A stretch of 64,000 nt of DNA from Clostridium_AD sp050717545 (GTDB lineage Bacteria > Bacillota > Clostridia > Clostridiales > Clostridiaceae): positions 124,001-188,000 of the forward strand of contig NZ_JBOITN010000017.1 of NCBI RefSeq assembly GCF_050717545.1, read 5' to 3'. The notes under the pieces were generated by a model. The model saw only the letters and a list, made by a program, of their open reading frames with translations. It was not told the origin of the DNA and made no database searches. The translations under genes and the position numbers were made by a program. Of this stretch, positions 1 to 8,791 are shown piece by piece (position 1 is the stretch's first letter; each line of letters begins with the position of its first letter).

Positions 1-96
1 CTATTTTATTGACTATTTTTGAATTAATCTAATAGCATAATACTTATAAATCCAGGGGAACTTAAAGTCATACTATACGAAAAGGAGGTAAAACTT

Positions 97-1320
97 ATGA
101 TAAAAAAATTTAATATATTATGTTGGATTATGACACCTCTAATAATATTTGCTTTAAGCACCTACTTTAAAATGCAAAATAAAGTTGTGGGTATATTTGA
201 TAAACCAATTGAAAGTTCATACAACAGTAGTAGTACAATAGTAAATGAGAATAAAACTAATAGTATTAATAAATCCTTTATAATTGAAAATATTAAAGGA
301 TTTAAAATTAATTTGCAAGGGTTGTTAAATGTTCAAGAAACTTTTATAAAAAATAAGTCAGAAATAATGGTTTATCCAGGAGGACAACCAATTGGTGTCA
401 AACTTACTACTAAGGGTGTTTTAGTAGTAGCTTTATCTGATATTGAAAGTGAGAGTGGCAAAACACCAAGTCCTGCTGCTAAGGCAGGAGTACAAATAGG
501 AGATAGTATAGTAAGTATTAATAATAATGAAATAAATAGTGCCGAGGATGTAGCTTTATTTATAAATAAACAAAAAAAATCTGAGATTACACTTAAATTG
601 CAACGTAAAAATGAAATTAATTTTTTCGAGGTTAAAGTTACTCCTGCTATTGATGCTGCAGATGGGAAACAAAAAATCGGGTTATGGGTACGGGATTCAA
701 CGGCTGGTGTAGGAACATTAACTTTATATGATGCTAAAACTAAAAAATTTGCTGCTCTGGGTCATCCTATTACAGACTCTGATACTGGAACAATACTTAA
801 CGTTAACAGTGGTGTAATTATATCATCTAATATAGTATCTATAAAAAAAGGAACAAGAGGTAGCGCAGGGGAGTTAAGAGGGCTTTTTGTAGATGAAAAT
901 ATTATAAAAGGACAAATAATTAATAATACAGAATGTGGAATATTTGGAGATGGAACTAAGAGTCTTATAAATAGTAAATTTAATAAACCTATGAAAATAG
1001 GTCTAAGAAACGAAATTAAAGAAGGTAAAGCGCAAATTTTAACAACTATAGAAGGTAGTGAGCCGGAACTATTTGACATAGAAATACAAAAATTATTACC
1101 TCAAAATACATCTGGATCAAAAAGTATGGTAATTAAAATTACAGATCCTAAGCTCCTAGAAAAAACTGGTGGCATAGTTCAAGGTATGAGTGGAAGCCCA
1201 ATAATTCAAAACGATAAAATTATTGGTGCTGTGACTCATGTTTTAATAAATAAACCAGATGTTGGTTATGGTATATATATAGAATGGATGTTAAAGGATG
1301 CTGGTATTTTATCAAAATAG
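97..1320 (+). CDS. spoIVB: SpoIVB serine peptidase (S55 family)
   Basis: Forespore-secreted signalling protease that, in the known pathway, triggers processing of pro-sigma-K across the inter-sporulation membranes. The 407-aa product has an N-terminal hydrophobic anchor (about residues 8-24), a PDZ domain (about 100-185, with the segment AKAGVQIGDSIVSINN) and an S55 peptidase domain. The probable catalytic pair is His223 in LGHPITD and Ser365 in GMSGSPIIQ. A strong AAAGGAGG precedes the ATG. Length and the order spoIVB then spo0A match Bacillus and Clostridium. recN usually lies upstream, but the window begins inside that gap. A hairpin terminator follows. Confidence 0.96.
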   Translation: MIKKFNILCWIMTPLIIFALSTYFKMQNKVVGIFDKPIESSYNSSSTIVNENKTNSINKSFIIENIKGFKINLQGLLNVQETFIKNKSEIMVYPGGQPIGVKLTTKGVLVVALSDIESESGKTPSPAAKAGVQIGDSIVSINNNEINSAEDVALFINKQKKSEITLKLQRKNEINFFEVKVTPAIDAADGKQKIGLWVRDSTAGVGTLTLYDAKTKKFAALGHPITDSDTGTILNVNSGVIISSNIVSIKKGTRGSAGELRGLFVDENIIKGQIINNTECGIFGDGTKSLINSKFNKPMKIGLRNEIKEGKAQILTTIEGSEPELFDIEIQKLLPQNTSGSKSMVIKITDPKLLEKTGGIVQGMSGSPIIQNDKIIGAVTHVLINKPDVGYGIYIEWMLKDAGILSK

Positions 1321-1362
1321 CTAGTATTATTTAAAAAAAAGAGGTAAAATAGGTATTAAGTG

Positions 1363-1395
1363 ATAAAGGATAGTTATGCTATCCTTTATTTATAA
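1363..1395 (+). terminator. Rho-independent terminator after spoIVB
   Basis: A perfect 11-bp stem pairs 1363-1373 with 1379-1389 around the loop TTATG, followed by TTTATAAT. It separates spoIVB from spo0A, so spo0A relies on its own promoter. Confidence 0.75.
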
Positions 1396-1438
1396 TAAAT
1401 GATAGAAAAATGTTTTTTTGTAAATAATTTTAAAATAA

Positions 1439-1467
1439 AAAGGAATTATAATTCTTTTGTCGAATTA
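1439..1467 (+). promoter_or_regulatory. Sigma-H-type promoter and Spo0A box upstream of spo0A
   Basis: AAAGGAATT (1439-1447) matches the sigma-H -35 consensus RnAGGAwWW. GTCGAATTA (1459-1467) matches the -10 consensus RnnGAATWW, with an 11-nt spacer. A perfect Spo0A box, TGTCGAA, lies at 1458-1464 and overlaps the -10. This arrangement suggests sigma-H transcription with direct Spo0A autoregulation; the regulatory sign is inferred. Confidence 0.7.
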
Positions 1468-1513
1468 ATATTTGTTAAGATATGGGAATTTATTTATAAA
1501 GGGGAGTTATATT

Positions 1514-2329
1514 ATGGAAGAAGAAAGAATTAGTGTACTTATTGCAGATGATAATAAGGAGTTTTGTAATATTCTAAATGATTATTTGCTGAGCCAAAGA
1601 GATATAATTGTTACAGGAATTGCAAAGGATGGAATAGAGGCTCTTAAGTTAATAAAAGAGAGAAAACCAGACTTAGTAGTATTAGATATAATAATGCCAC
1701 ATTTAGATGGTCTTGGAGTACTAGAAAGATTGGGAAGTATGGATCTTGATCCAATTCCAAAGATAATAGTATTATCTGCAGTAGGTCAAGATAAAATTAC
1801 ACAACGTGCTATTGCTTTGGGGGCAGATTACTACGTAGTAAAACCTTTTGATATGGAGGTTTTTACAAAGAGAATAAGACAAATGTTTAACAATACAATT
1901 TCTAGTGATAATACTAAAAGATCAATTTCATTTATTGATACAACTGAACCTAGAAAAAGTAGTCGTAGCGAACCAATGGATCTAGAAGCTGAAATTACAA
2001 ATATAATTCATGAAATTGGTGTGCCAGCTCATATTAAAGGTTATATGTATTTAAGAGAAGCAATTACTATGGTAGTAAACGATATTGAGCTTCTATCTGC
2101 TGTAACTAAGGAATTATATCCATCAATTGCTAAGAAATTTAATACAACTGCTAGTAGAGTAGAAAGAGCAATAAGACATGCTATAGAAGTAGCATGGGGA
2201 CGTGGACAAGTTGAAACTATAAATAAAATCTTTGGTTATACTATACATAACGCTAAAGGTAAACCTACTAACAGTGAGTTCATAGCAATGGTAGCTGATA
2301 AGTTAAGATTACAAAACAGAGTTAGTTAA
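1514..2329 (+). CDS. spo0A: Spo0A, master response regulator of sporulation
   Basis: Phosphorylation-activated transcription factor that commits the cell to sporulation. The 271-aa product has a receiver domain (about 1-125) with phospho-acceptor Asp58 in VVLDIIMP, an acidic cluster ADDN near the start and Lys in VVKPFD. A short linker leads to the C-terminal Spo0A DNA-binding domain (about 155-271), with the recognition-helix segment ASRVERAIRHAIEVAW typical of the family. The start at 1514 is chosen because AAAGGGGAG lies 7 nt upstream; an in-frame TTG at 1472 would add 14 residues and has no ribosome binding site. Confidence 0.97.
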   Translation: MEEERISVLIADDNKEFCNILNDYLLSQRDIIVTGIAKDGIEALKLIKERKPDLVVLDIIMPHLDGLGVLERLGSMDLDPIPKIIVLSAVGQDKITQRAIALGADYYVVKPFDMEVFTKRIRQMFNNTISSDNTKRSISFIDTTEPRKSSRSEPMDLEAEITNIIHEIGVPAHIKGYMYLREAITMVVNDIELLSAVTKELYPSIAKKFNTTASRVERAIRHAIEVAWGRGQVETINKIFGYTIHNAKGKPTNSEFIAMVADKLRLQNRVS

Positions 2330-2650
2330 GTAGCATTAAATAGGTTTTGAAGTATAGGGTATTATATTATTCTTTAAAGCTTCATAATTATGTTAATTGT
2401 TAAACATTAAAAATCCTTCTTATTTGTTGAGTAAACATAAGGAGGATTTTTTATGTGCTTTATTTATAAAGTATAATTCATTGTTATTTAAAGTTTTTAA
2501 TTAAGCATGCATATTACCCCCTCAATTATCATAAATATAAATTAAGTTTTAATATTTATATTGTGTTTGCTTAGCTTTTACATATACAAGTTAAATAAAC
2601 ATATTAAAATAAATTTGATAAAAGAGCGATAAACAAAGGGGGAGAAAATT
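2330..2650. other. Intergenic region between spo0A and spoIIM
   Basis: This 321-bp AT-rich gap holds the spo0A terminator. The remainder, about 200 bp before spoIIM, shows no ORF. I could not fit a convincing sigma-E or sigma-A promoter there: CATATACA at 2581-2588 resembles a sigma-E -10 but lacks a well-spaced -35. Confidence 0.5.
2409..2453 (+). terminator. Rho-independent terminator after spo0A
   Basis: A 15-bp stem (2409-2423 with 2437-2451, one G-U pair) is followed by a T-run within TTTTTTATG. Confidence 0.8.
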
Positions 2651-3301
2651 ATGGTACCTAATACAATAATAAGTAACATAAACAAGCATATTCAAGAAAA
2701 CTTTTGGTTATATATTATAAGTATTCTTTGTGTATTTACAGGTATTATTTTAGGAATTTATAGTGTTAGATACATGGGGACAATTGAACGAAATGATTTA
2801 GTGAATTATTTGATGAATTTCGTTGATCCTTCTAATACAAGTGGAATTAGTTATAAATCAATTTTTTTTCAGTCAATTAAAAATAATTTACCTATTATTG
2901 TTTTTCTTTGGTTTTTAGGTTTAACGATTGTTGGCATACCAATAATAATAATAATTGATTTATTAAAAGGATTTACAATTGGATTTACATTTAGTTTCAT
3001 GATTAGTGGGCTTGGGAATAGCGGCATTGGCATTGCAATGCTGGGGGTTCTTCCTCAAAATTTGATTTACATTCCATGCATTATTTTTGCATCAGTAGTA
3101 TCAATGGAATTTTCCATAATGCTGCTTAAGAGCAAATTTAATAAACAATGGACAAGTAGTATATCTAGCAGGTTATTATATTATAGTGTAATATTTATTG
3201 TAATAATTGTTTTATTATTTATAGGAATAGTTATCGAATCCTATATTGCGCCATATTTTGTCAAGAATCTAATTAATAATATGGGGAGTATAGCTAAATG
3301 A
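2651..3301 (+). CDS. spoIIM: Stage II sporulation protein M
   Basis: Membrane component of the SpoIIDMP machine that remodels septal peptidoglycan to drive engulfment. The 216-aa protein has about five hydrophobic segments and the family N-terminus, a short cytoplasmic lead followed by FWLYIISILCVFTGIILG. AAGGGGGAG precedes the ATG. Its stop overlaps the start of the next small gene (ATGA), and a XerD-like gene follows, an order I associate with other clostridia. Confidence 0.93.
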   Translation: MVPNTIISNINKHIQENFWLYIISILCVFTGIILGIYSVRYMGTIERNDLVNYLMNFVDPSNTSGISYKSIFFQSIKNNLPIIVFLWFLGLTIVGIPIIIIIDLLKGFTIGFTFSFMISGLGNSGIGIAMLGVLPQNLIYIPCIIFASVVSMEFSIMLLKSKFNKQWTSSISSRLLYYSVIFIVIIVLLFIGIVIESYIAPYFVKNLINNMGSIAK

Positions 3302-3525
3302 ACTATAAGGACATAAGAAAATTTGTGCTGCTTACAATAAAATGTTTTGTTATTTTGATAGTAATGGGCATTTTACTGCCTAAGGCAGTAGATTGGTTGC
3401 TTCAAAATCTTATTACTAATACTAGAATTTACAAAAATAGCGTTGTAGTTTACAATTTAGTTGATAATAACTATAAATTGGTTTATAATTATATTCTTAC
3501 ATTTTATTTATTTTTTAGATTATAA
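3298..3525 (+). CDS. Small membrane protein of unknown function, coupled to spoIIM
   Basis: I do not recognise a named family. The 75-aa product is basic at the N-terminus and has one clear hydrophobic segment (about residues 9-30) plus an aromatic hydrophobic C-terminus ending YNYILTFYLFFRL. Its ATG overlaps the spoIIM stop by 4 bp, implying translational coupling, and the XerD-like gene starts 22 bp after it. The context suggests an engulfment-era membrane protein, but that is inference only. Confidence 0.6.
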   Translation: MNYKDIRKFVLLTIKCFVILIVMGILLPKAVDWLLQNLITNTRIYKNSVVVYNLVDNNYKLVYNYILTFYLFFRL

Positions 3526-3546
3526 CCTAAACATAGGAGAGAAATT

Positions 3547-4425
3547 ATGAATGATTTATTGTCAATATATATTGAAAGTTTAAACAATAATAAGTTGACT
3601 AAAAACACGGTGGAAGCTTATGCCAGGGATGTTAAACGTTTTATTAAATTTATAAAAATCAGAAGTGAAACTGTAAAAACAGTTGATAACATAACGATAA
3701 TGGCATATGCTGAGTACCTTAAAAAAGAAGGCAAAGCAAATAGTTCAATAGCAAGAAGTATAGTTTCTATTAGAAATTATTATAAATATCTTATTAAAAA
3801 CAATCTTGCAGATGATAATCCCACGACTTACTTTTCTATTCCTAAAATTAAACGGAATATACCTCAAATCTTATCAATTGCACAGATAGATGAATTATTA
3901 AATAAGCCAGATGGGTTAACTGTTAAAGGGTGTAGAGATAAAGCAATGCTAGAATTAATGTATGCTACGGGAATAAAGGTATCAGAACTTCTAAATCTGA
4001 CGATATATGATATTAACTTAGAAATGTTATATATAACATGTAATAATGGACGGAAAAATGAGAGAATAATTCCTATAGGGTCACATGCGGTTAATTGTCT
4101 ATCGCAATATCTGAAAATTAGATCAACAATTAATTTAAATAGTTTAAGTCTACTATTTTTAAATACAAAATCAGACAAAATGACAAGGCAAGGGTTTTGG
4201 AAAATTATTAAAGAATATGCTAAAATGACAAATATAAAAAAGGGAATAAACTGTTATACACTAAGACACTCATTTGCTGTGCATTTATTGCAAAATGGTG
4301 CTGGTATAACATCAGTTCAAGAATTATTAGGTCATAACAGTATGTCTACAACTCAAATTTATTCAACAGTAATTAAAAAAAATAAGTTGGCAGAAATTTA
4401 TAAAAATACTCATCCTAGAGCATAG
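3547..4425 (+). CDS. XerD-like tyrosine recombinase with altered catalytic residues
   Basis: The 292-aa product has the length and two-domain layout of XerC/XerD: a SAM-like core-binding domain (about 1-85) and a catalytic domain (about 105-290). Arg240 (TLRHSF), His263 (LLGHNS) and the nucleophile Tyr272 (TTQIYS) are present. The first catalytic Arg of the usual GLRVSEL motif is Lys144 (GIKVSEL). The catalytic beta-strand Lys position is Gly168 (NGRKNERIIP). The His of HxxR is Tyr237. It may have reduced or specialised activity, or act as a partner of a competent Xer protein elsewhere. AGGAG precedes the ATG. Confidence 0.85.
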   Translation: MNDLLSIYIESLNNNKLTKNTVEAYARDVKRFIKFIKIRSETVKTVDNITIMAYAEYLKKEGKANSSIARSIVSIRNYYKYLIKNNLADDNPTTYFSIPKIKRNIPQILSIAQIDELLNKPDGLTVKGCRDKAMLELMYATGIKVSELLNLTIYDINLEMLYITCNNGRKNERIIPIGSHAVNCLSQYLKIRSTINLNSLSLLFLNTKSDKMTRQGFWKIIKEYAKMTNIKKGINCYTLRHSFAVHLLQNGAGITSVQELLGHNSMSTTQIYSTVIKKNKLAEIYKNTHPRA

Positions 4426-4437
4426 CATATATAATAT

Positions 4438-4474
4438 AAACCTACTTTCAGCAATTATGAAGGTGGGTTTTATT
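4438..4474 (+). terminator. Terminator after the XerD-like gene
   Basis: AAACCTACTTT (4438-4448) pairs with AAGGTGGGTTT (4460-4470), allowing one G-U pair, and is followed by TATTTTTG. Confidence 0.7.
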
Positions 4475-4640
4475 TTTGCTTAATTTATAATGAAAATTTT
4501 CATTTATTATATATTTAAATTATTTTTTGAAACTGTGATAATATTAATGAAATTTGGTAAAAATAATGTTATAAAATTTAAGTAAAGCAGATGATATTAT
4601 ATTAGTGTTGTCTAGCGTAAAGAAATATGAGGAGGATTAT

Positions 4641-5822
4641 ATGAAAAGAAACTTTAGAAACGTATTATGTTTAATTTTATCATTGATTTTTAGTTCACAG
4701 TTTTTTGGTATTTCAGCTAAAGCAGAAGTGGAAAATAAAGACAATAAAGGGATTATAGTAGATGCGAAGTCAGCATTATTAATGGAACCATCAAGTGGAA
4801 AAATAATATATGAAAAAAATTCCCATGAAAAATTTGCACCAGCATCAGTAACTAAAATTATGACTATGTTACTAGCTATGGAGGCCATAGACTCTAATAA
4901 GATTAAGTTACAAGATAAAATAACTGTAAGTGAAAACTCTAAAAAGATGGGCGGAAGTAGTATGATACTTGACACTGGTGAAGTTAGAACCGTGGAAGAA
5001 ATATTAAAAGGAATTGCAATTGCATCAGGAAACGATGCAGCAGTTGCAATGGCAGAATATTTAGGGGGCAGCGAAAATGCTTTTGTAACTATGATGAACG
5101 AAAAAGCAAAAGGTCTTGGTATGAAAGATACAGCATTCAAAAATTGTACTGGACTAAGTGCAGAAGGACACTATACAACAGCATATGATATATCAATTAT
5201 GTCTAGAGAGTTATTAAAACATCCTCAGATATTAAAGTATTCTGGAACCTATATGGAAACTATTTCTGAGGGTAGAAAAGCACCTATTGGTCTTGTAAAC
5301 CATAATAAGCTTGTTAGATTTTTTGATGGATGTGATGGACTTAAAACTGGGTTTACTAATGAGGCTATGTATTGTATGTCAGCTACCGCAAAACGAAGTA
5401 ATGTAAGAATGCTTGCTATAATTATGGGTGCACCAACGTATACGAAAAGAAATAGTGATGCTAGCATGTTAATGAACTATGGATTTTCAAAATTTGAAAC
5501 TAAAAAAGTAATAGTAAAAGATCAAGATATAGAAAAGGTGATTATGAATAAAAAGGGTGACAAATTTTTAGTTGCTAAAGCACAAGAAGAATTCATTATA
5601 ACTCTTGAGCGAGGCCAGAAAAATGAAATCACTAGAAAAGTTGTTATAAAGGAAGGGTTGCAAGAATATAAGAAAGGAGTTGTGATGGGATTCTGTGAGA
5701 TATATGTTGATAAAAAATTATCTGGTAAGATTAACATATACAGCGATAGGGATATTAAAAAATCTAAAATTTGGGATAATTTAAAAAATAACTTTGTAGA
5801 CTTATTTGACAAAGCAATTTAA
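4641..5822 (+). CDS. dacF: D-alanyl-D-alanine carboxypeptidase, DacF type
   Basis: Penicillin-binding protein that trims the terminal D-Ala from peptidoglycan stem peptides. The 393-aa product has a signal peptide (hydrophobic run LCLILSLIFSSQFFGISAKA), the S11 peptidase motifs SVTK, SGN and KTGFT in the correct order, and a C-terminal beta-rich domain ending in an amphipathic tail suited to membrane association. The start at 4641 follows GAGGAGGAT by 4-5 nt; an upstream TTG at 4605 is unsupported. It sits between the spoIIM/xerD-like genes and scpAB, and is one of two S11 peptidases in the window. DacF is the closest fit by context. Confidence 0.88.
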   Translation: MKRNFRNVLCLILSLIFSSQFFGISAKAEVENKDNKGIIVDAKSALLMEPSSGKIIYEKNSHEKFAPASVTKIMTMLLAMEAIDSNKIKLQDKITVSENSKKMGGSSMILDTGEVRTVEEILKGIAIASGNDAAVAMAEYLGGSENAFVTMMNEKAKGLGMKDTAFKNCTGLSAEGHYTTAYDISIMSRELLKHPQILKYSGTYMETISEGRKAPIGLVNHNKLVRFFDGCDGLKTGFTNEAMYCMSATAKRSNVRMLAIIMGAPTYTKRNSDASMLMNYGFSKFETKKVIVKDQDIEKVIMNKKGDKFLVAKAQEEFIITLERGQKNEITRKVVIKEGLQEYKKGVVMGFCEIYVDKKLSGKINIYSDRDIKKSKIWDNLKNNFVDLFDKAI

Positions 5823-5855
5823 TAATAATATAAACATAAACATCTATTTAAATGT

Positions 5856-5902
5856 AAACTATAGCTTATAAGCAAGAAATTGATTATAAGCTATAGTTTT
5901 TA
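5856..5902 (+). terminator. Terminator after dacF
   Basis: A perfect 15-bp stem pairs 5856-5870 with 5885-5899 around a 14-nt loop and runs into TTTTTATA. Confidence 0.8.
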
Positions 5903-6010
5903 TAATATGTTGACTAGTTATTTATTTAAAGATGCTTTATACTTAAACTATACCAATTATAAAGAAATATATTTCTTTATAATTAATTATGTGTTTAGGA
6001 GCGAATGTAC

Positions 6011-6751
6011 ATGCCGTTAAGTATAAAAGTAACTAATTTTGAAGGTCCATTTGACTTGTTATTACATCTTATTAAGAAAAATGAGATGAATATCTATGAT
6101 ATTAATATTATTGAAATAACAAATCAATATTTAGAGTATCTTAAAAATATGAAGGAAATGGACTTAAATGTGACATCGGAATTTATTGTTATTGCTGCAA
6201 CTTTAATCGAAATTAAATCTAAATATTTGTTGCCTAAAGTAAAAGAGGAGAATACCCCTGATGATGATATTGATGTTGAAAAAGAATTATTAAATAAATT
6301 AATTGAATATAGAAAATACAAAGTAATAGCTGAAAATTTGAAGATGATGGAACAAGGCGTTGGTATAATGATCAGTAAAAAACCTGAAATAATTGAGGAA
6401 GATAGCAAAAATGCACAAGAAATTGATTTTCTTAAAGATATTTCAATTTTTGATTTGTACAATTCATATAATAATTTAATGTTAGATTATATAAATAAAA
6501 TGAATACTAATAATATAATAAATAAGAAAATTTTAGTTGATGAATATAAAATAGAAGATAAAATGAACGAATTACAGCAAAAGATTGATTTTTTGGAGAA
6601 AATCCATTTTACAAATCTAATTTACGGGTATTCTTCAAAATTAGAAGTTATTGTTACGTTTTTAGCTTTACTTGAATTAATCAAGAGCAGGAGTGTTACC
6701 GTAATTCAAGAAAGCAATTTTGAAGATATATATTTAGAAAGGGTAAATTAA
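6011..6751 (+). CDS. scpA: ScpA, kleisin subunit of SMC-ScpAB condensin
   Basis: Kleisin that bridges the heads of the SMC dimer (smc is at 55 kb here) for chromosome organisation and segregation. The 246-aa product has the signature N-terminus NFEGPFDLLLHLIKK and the C-terminal winged-helix segment ending LLELIKSRSVTVIQE. AGGAG at 5998-6002 is 8 nt from the ATG at 6011 but only 2 nt from the ATG at 6005, so 6011 is preferred. scpB follows directly with no gap. Confidence 0.95.
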   Translation: MPLSIKVTNFEGPFDLLLHLIKKNEMNIYDINIIEITNQYLEYLKNMKEMDLNVTSEFIVIAATLIEIKSKYLLPKVKEENTPDDDIDVEKELLNKLIEYRKYKVIAENLKMMEQGVGIMISKKPEIIEEDSKNAQEIDFLKDISIFDLYNSYNNLMLDYINKMNTNNIINKKILVDEYKIEDKMNELQQKIDFLEKIHFTNLIYGYSSKLEVIVTFLALLELIKSRSVTVIQESNFEDIYLERVN

Positions 6752-7423
6752 ATGAATAAGTTTAAAATTAAGGAATTAGATATTGAAGAGAATTCTACTA
6801 AAAACACATACTTTTCTATTATTGAATCATTATTGTTTGTTGCTGGGGAATCATTAAAGCTAACTGAAATTGCAAATATATTAGAGTGTAGTATTGATTT
6901 TACGCGTGAGCTAATAGATGAGTTAAAAATAAAGTATGAACAAGAGTATAGAGGAATAAAAATTATAATAATCAATGATGAATATCAATTTGTTACAAAA
7001 TCATGTAATAGTGAATATATTCAAAAACTATTAAAGACTAATATTAGGCAATCGCTGTCCCAGGCTTCACTTGAAACTTTAGCAATAATTGCATATAAGC
7101 AACCTATAACAAGGGTGGAGATTGAGGATATAAGGGGTGTCAAAAGTGATAGGGCAATTTATACTTTATCTCAAAAAAAACTAATTGAGCAAAATGGGCG
7201 AAAAAACGTTCCGGGAAGACCGATGATATATATTACCACCGATGAATTTCTTAAACATTTTGATTTTCATAGCCTTAATGAAATGCCTTCTATAGAAGAG
7301 TTTAATAAGGAAGAAATAAAAGAAGATGATTTCAGCTCCGCAGGAGATGATTTCAGCTCCGCAGGAGATGATTTCAATAAAGAAAATATACAACCAAAGC
7401 TTGATATAGAAGAAATAGATTAG
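6752..7423 (+). CDS. scpB: ScpB, winged-helix subunit of SMC-ScpAB
   Basis: Partner of ScpA in the condensin complex. The 223-aa protein has two winged-helix domains (about 15-90 and 95-170), including SLETLAIIAYKQPITRVEIEDIRG and NVPGRPMIYITTDEFLKHF in segments typical of the family. Its ATG follows the scpA stop immediately. The acidic C-terminal tail contains a tandem 21-bp duplication giving DDFSSAG twice and then DDF. This lies outside the conserved core, so loss of function is not expected. Confidence 0.95.
   Translation: MNKFKIKELDIEENSTKNTYFSIIESLLFVAGESLKLTEIANILECSIDFTRELIDELKIKYEQEYRGIKIIIINDEYQFVTKSCNSEYIQKLLKTNIRQSLSQASLETLAIIAYKQPITRVEIEDIRGVKSDRAIYTLSQKKLIEQNGRKNVPGRPMIYITTDEFLKHFDFHSLNEMPSIEEFNKEEIKEDDFSSAGDDFSSAGDDFNKENIQPKLDIEEID
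7325..7376 (+). repeat. Tandem 21-bp repeat inside scpB
   Basis: Two perfect copies of a 21-bp unit (7325-7345 and 7346-7366), starting GATGATTTCAG, are followed by a 10-bp partial copy (7367-7376). The unit is in frame and is more GC-rich than its surroundings. Confidence 0.95.
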
Positions 7424-7458
7424 ATATCTATTTAGGATGAATAAAAAATACAAGTTTA

Positions 7459-7512
7459 AAGTCTCATCAAAATAATGTTTTTCTAAATGAAAACACTATT
7501 ATGATGAGGCTT
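7459..7512. terminator. Bidirectional terminator between scpB and gerW
   Basis: A 23-bp imperfect stem (7459-7481 with 7490-7512) lies between convergent genes, with T-rich flanks on both strands. Confidence 0.7.
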
Positions 7513-7572
7513 ATATTTTGTTGAAATTTTATTATTACTATTTTTATAAATGTATTTAAAAAGCAAAATTAA

Positions 7573-8025
7573 CTATTCATCACATTCTTCTGTATCGTAA
7601 CACGATTTATCTTCATTCTCTGCACCTTTATATAGATCTTCTTTATCACTTTTTTCTTTAAAAATGTTCTTAATAGTATCTATAACCTGTGGGACTGTAT
7701 CGATGATTTTATCATATGGATTTTGCTGATCTACATATAAAAGTCTTATTGAGTCGTTTTTAACTACTAAAAATGCGACAGGTTTTACAGTGACGCCAGC
7801 GCCAGAACCACCTCCAAAAGGGAATTTATTACTTGAATCAGAGGCCTTAACACTATCGAATTCACTTCCCCCAGATGCGAAACCAAAACATACCTTTGAA
7901 ATTGGAATAATAGTAGTGCCCGCTATTGGGTTTATAGGATCACCTACAATGGTGTTCACATCTATCATATCTTTTATACTTTGCATTGTACTTTTCATTA
8001 AATTTTCAATTGGATGGTTATCCAT
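7573..8025 (-). CDS. ytfJ: GerW-family sporulation protein YtfJ
   Basis: Family linked to spore germination (GerW/YtfJ). The 150-aa product has the family core: NPIAGTTIIPISKVCFGFASGG, a glycine-rich GGGSGAGVTVKPVAFLVV segment, and an acidic, variable tail. The start at 8025 is preferred because AAGGAGG lies about 8 nt upstream, whereas the in-frame ATG at 8031 is only 2 nt from it. It overlaps the end of the upstream DUF2953 gene by 8 bp, so the two are probably co-transcribed. This pairing mirrors ytfI-ytfJ of Bacillus. Confidence 0.93.
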   Translation of the reverse strand: MDNHPIENLMKSTMQSIKDMIDVNTIVGDPINPIAGTTIIPISKVCFGFASGGSEFDSVKASDSSNKFPFGGGSGAGVTVKPVAFLVVKNDSIRLLYVDQQNPYDKIIDTVPQVIDTIKNIFKEKSDKEDLYKGAENEDKSCYDTEECDE

Positions 8026-8635
8026 GTACATTTCCTCCTTTATATTCTTTGAAATTCGATTTGTTGTGCATTATGTTTATAAGGCAAGGAAGTAACTTAA
8101 ATGCCATATAAATAACAGTTGCAAAATTGATATAAATTGTACTTGAAATTTTCATATATAAATCATTTTCTTCAAAATGAGGAATAACATTAAAAAACAT
8201 ATTTTTAACTTTAACAAAATTTAATAATATTATATGTAAAGAACTGTAGGTTGAATGCATAATACCAAATAAAACAGCCACCAAAGCAGCATCGTCTAAT
8301 CCATATTCAACTTTAGTATTTAAAATTAAAGTTGGTTTGAATTTTAAGGTTTTAATTTTATAAAAAATTAGTTTTATATCATATATATTATTTATAATTA
8401 AGAGCTTAAAAGAACTTTTTTTTGATTTAGTAGTTGTATTATTTGTTTGGCCTGTTTTATTATTTTTTCGGTTTCTTTTATTCCTATTATTTTCCAAGGA
8501 TTTTTTCAAATCTATTTTCTTGTTGTATATAAAAATTTCCAAAACTTTGCTTGAGTATTTTAGAGTTATTTTTATAGGGATTGGAAATAATATAATTATT
8601 AACATAAAAAAGAATACAATTATAAATGTAAACAT
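8018..8635 (-). CDS. DUF2953 membrane-associated protein (YtfI-like)
   Basis: The 205-aa product begins with a strong transmembrane segment (FIIVFFFMLIIILFPIPI). A lysine- and asparagine-rich linker with NRNKRNRKNNK follows, then a conserved region with YGLDDAALVAVLFGIMHS. The family's molecular function is unknown; it is found next to gerW/ytfJ in spore formers, as here. The start at 8635 (MFTF) follows TTGGAGG by about 5 nt; an in-frame TTG at 8647 overlaps that ribosome binding site and is rejected. Confidence 0.85.
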   Translation of the reverse strand: MFTFIIVFFFMLIIILFPIPIKITLKYSSKVLEIFIYNKKIDLKKSLENNRNKRNRKNNKTGQTNNTTTKSKKSSFKLLIINNIYDIKLIFYKIKTLKFKPTLILNTKVEYGLDDAALVAVLFGIMHSTYSSLHIILLNFVKVKNMFFNVIPHFEENDLYMKISSTIYINFATVIYMAFKLLPCLINIMHNKSNFKEYKGGNVHG

Positions 8636-8791
8636 CTTAACCTCCAAATATATCTAATAACTGGTATTATACCCAAAAATAACAAAAAAAATCAATTAAT
8701 TAGTCTAATATTCAGTTTACAGATAAAAAAATTTTACAGATAGAAAAATATAAATATTTTTAGTTACAAAAATATTAAAAGAGGTGATATC

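Noticed and set aside
3547..4425. XerD-like gene as integrase of the 10-15 kb element
   Set aside because: It is a tyrosine recombinase far from the element, in its usual spoIIM context; the element has its own serine recombinase with matching att sites.
7790..8095. Plus-strand ORF antisense to gerW
   Set aside because: It has no ribosome binding site or recognisable product and is a shadow of gerW and the DUF2953 gene.
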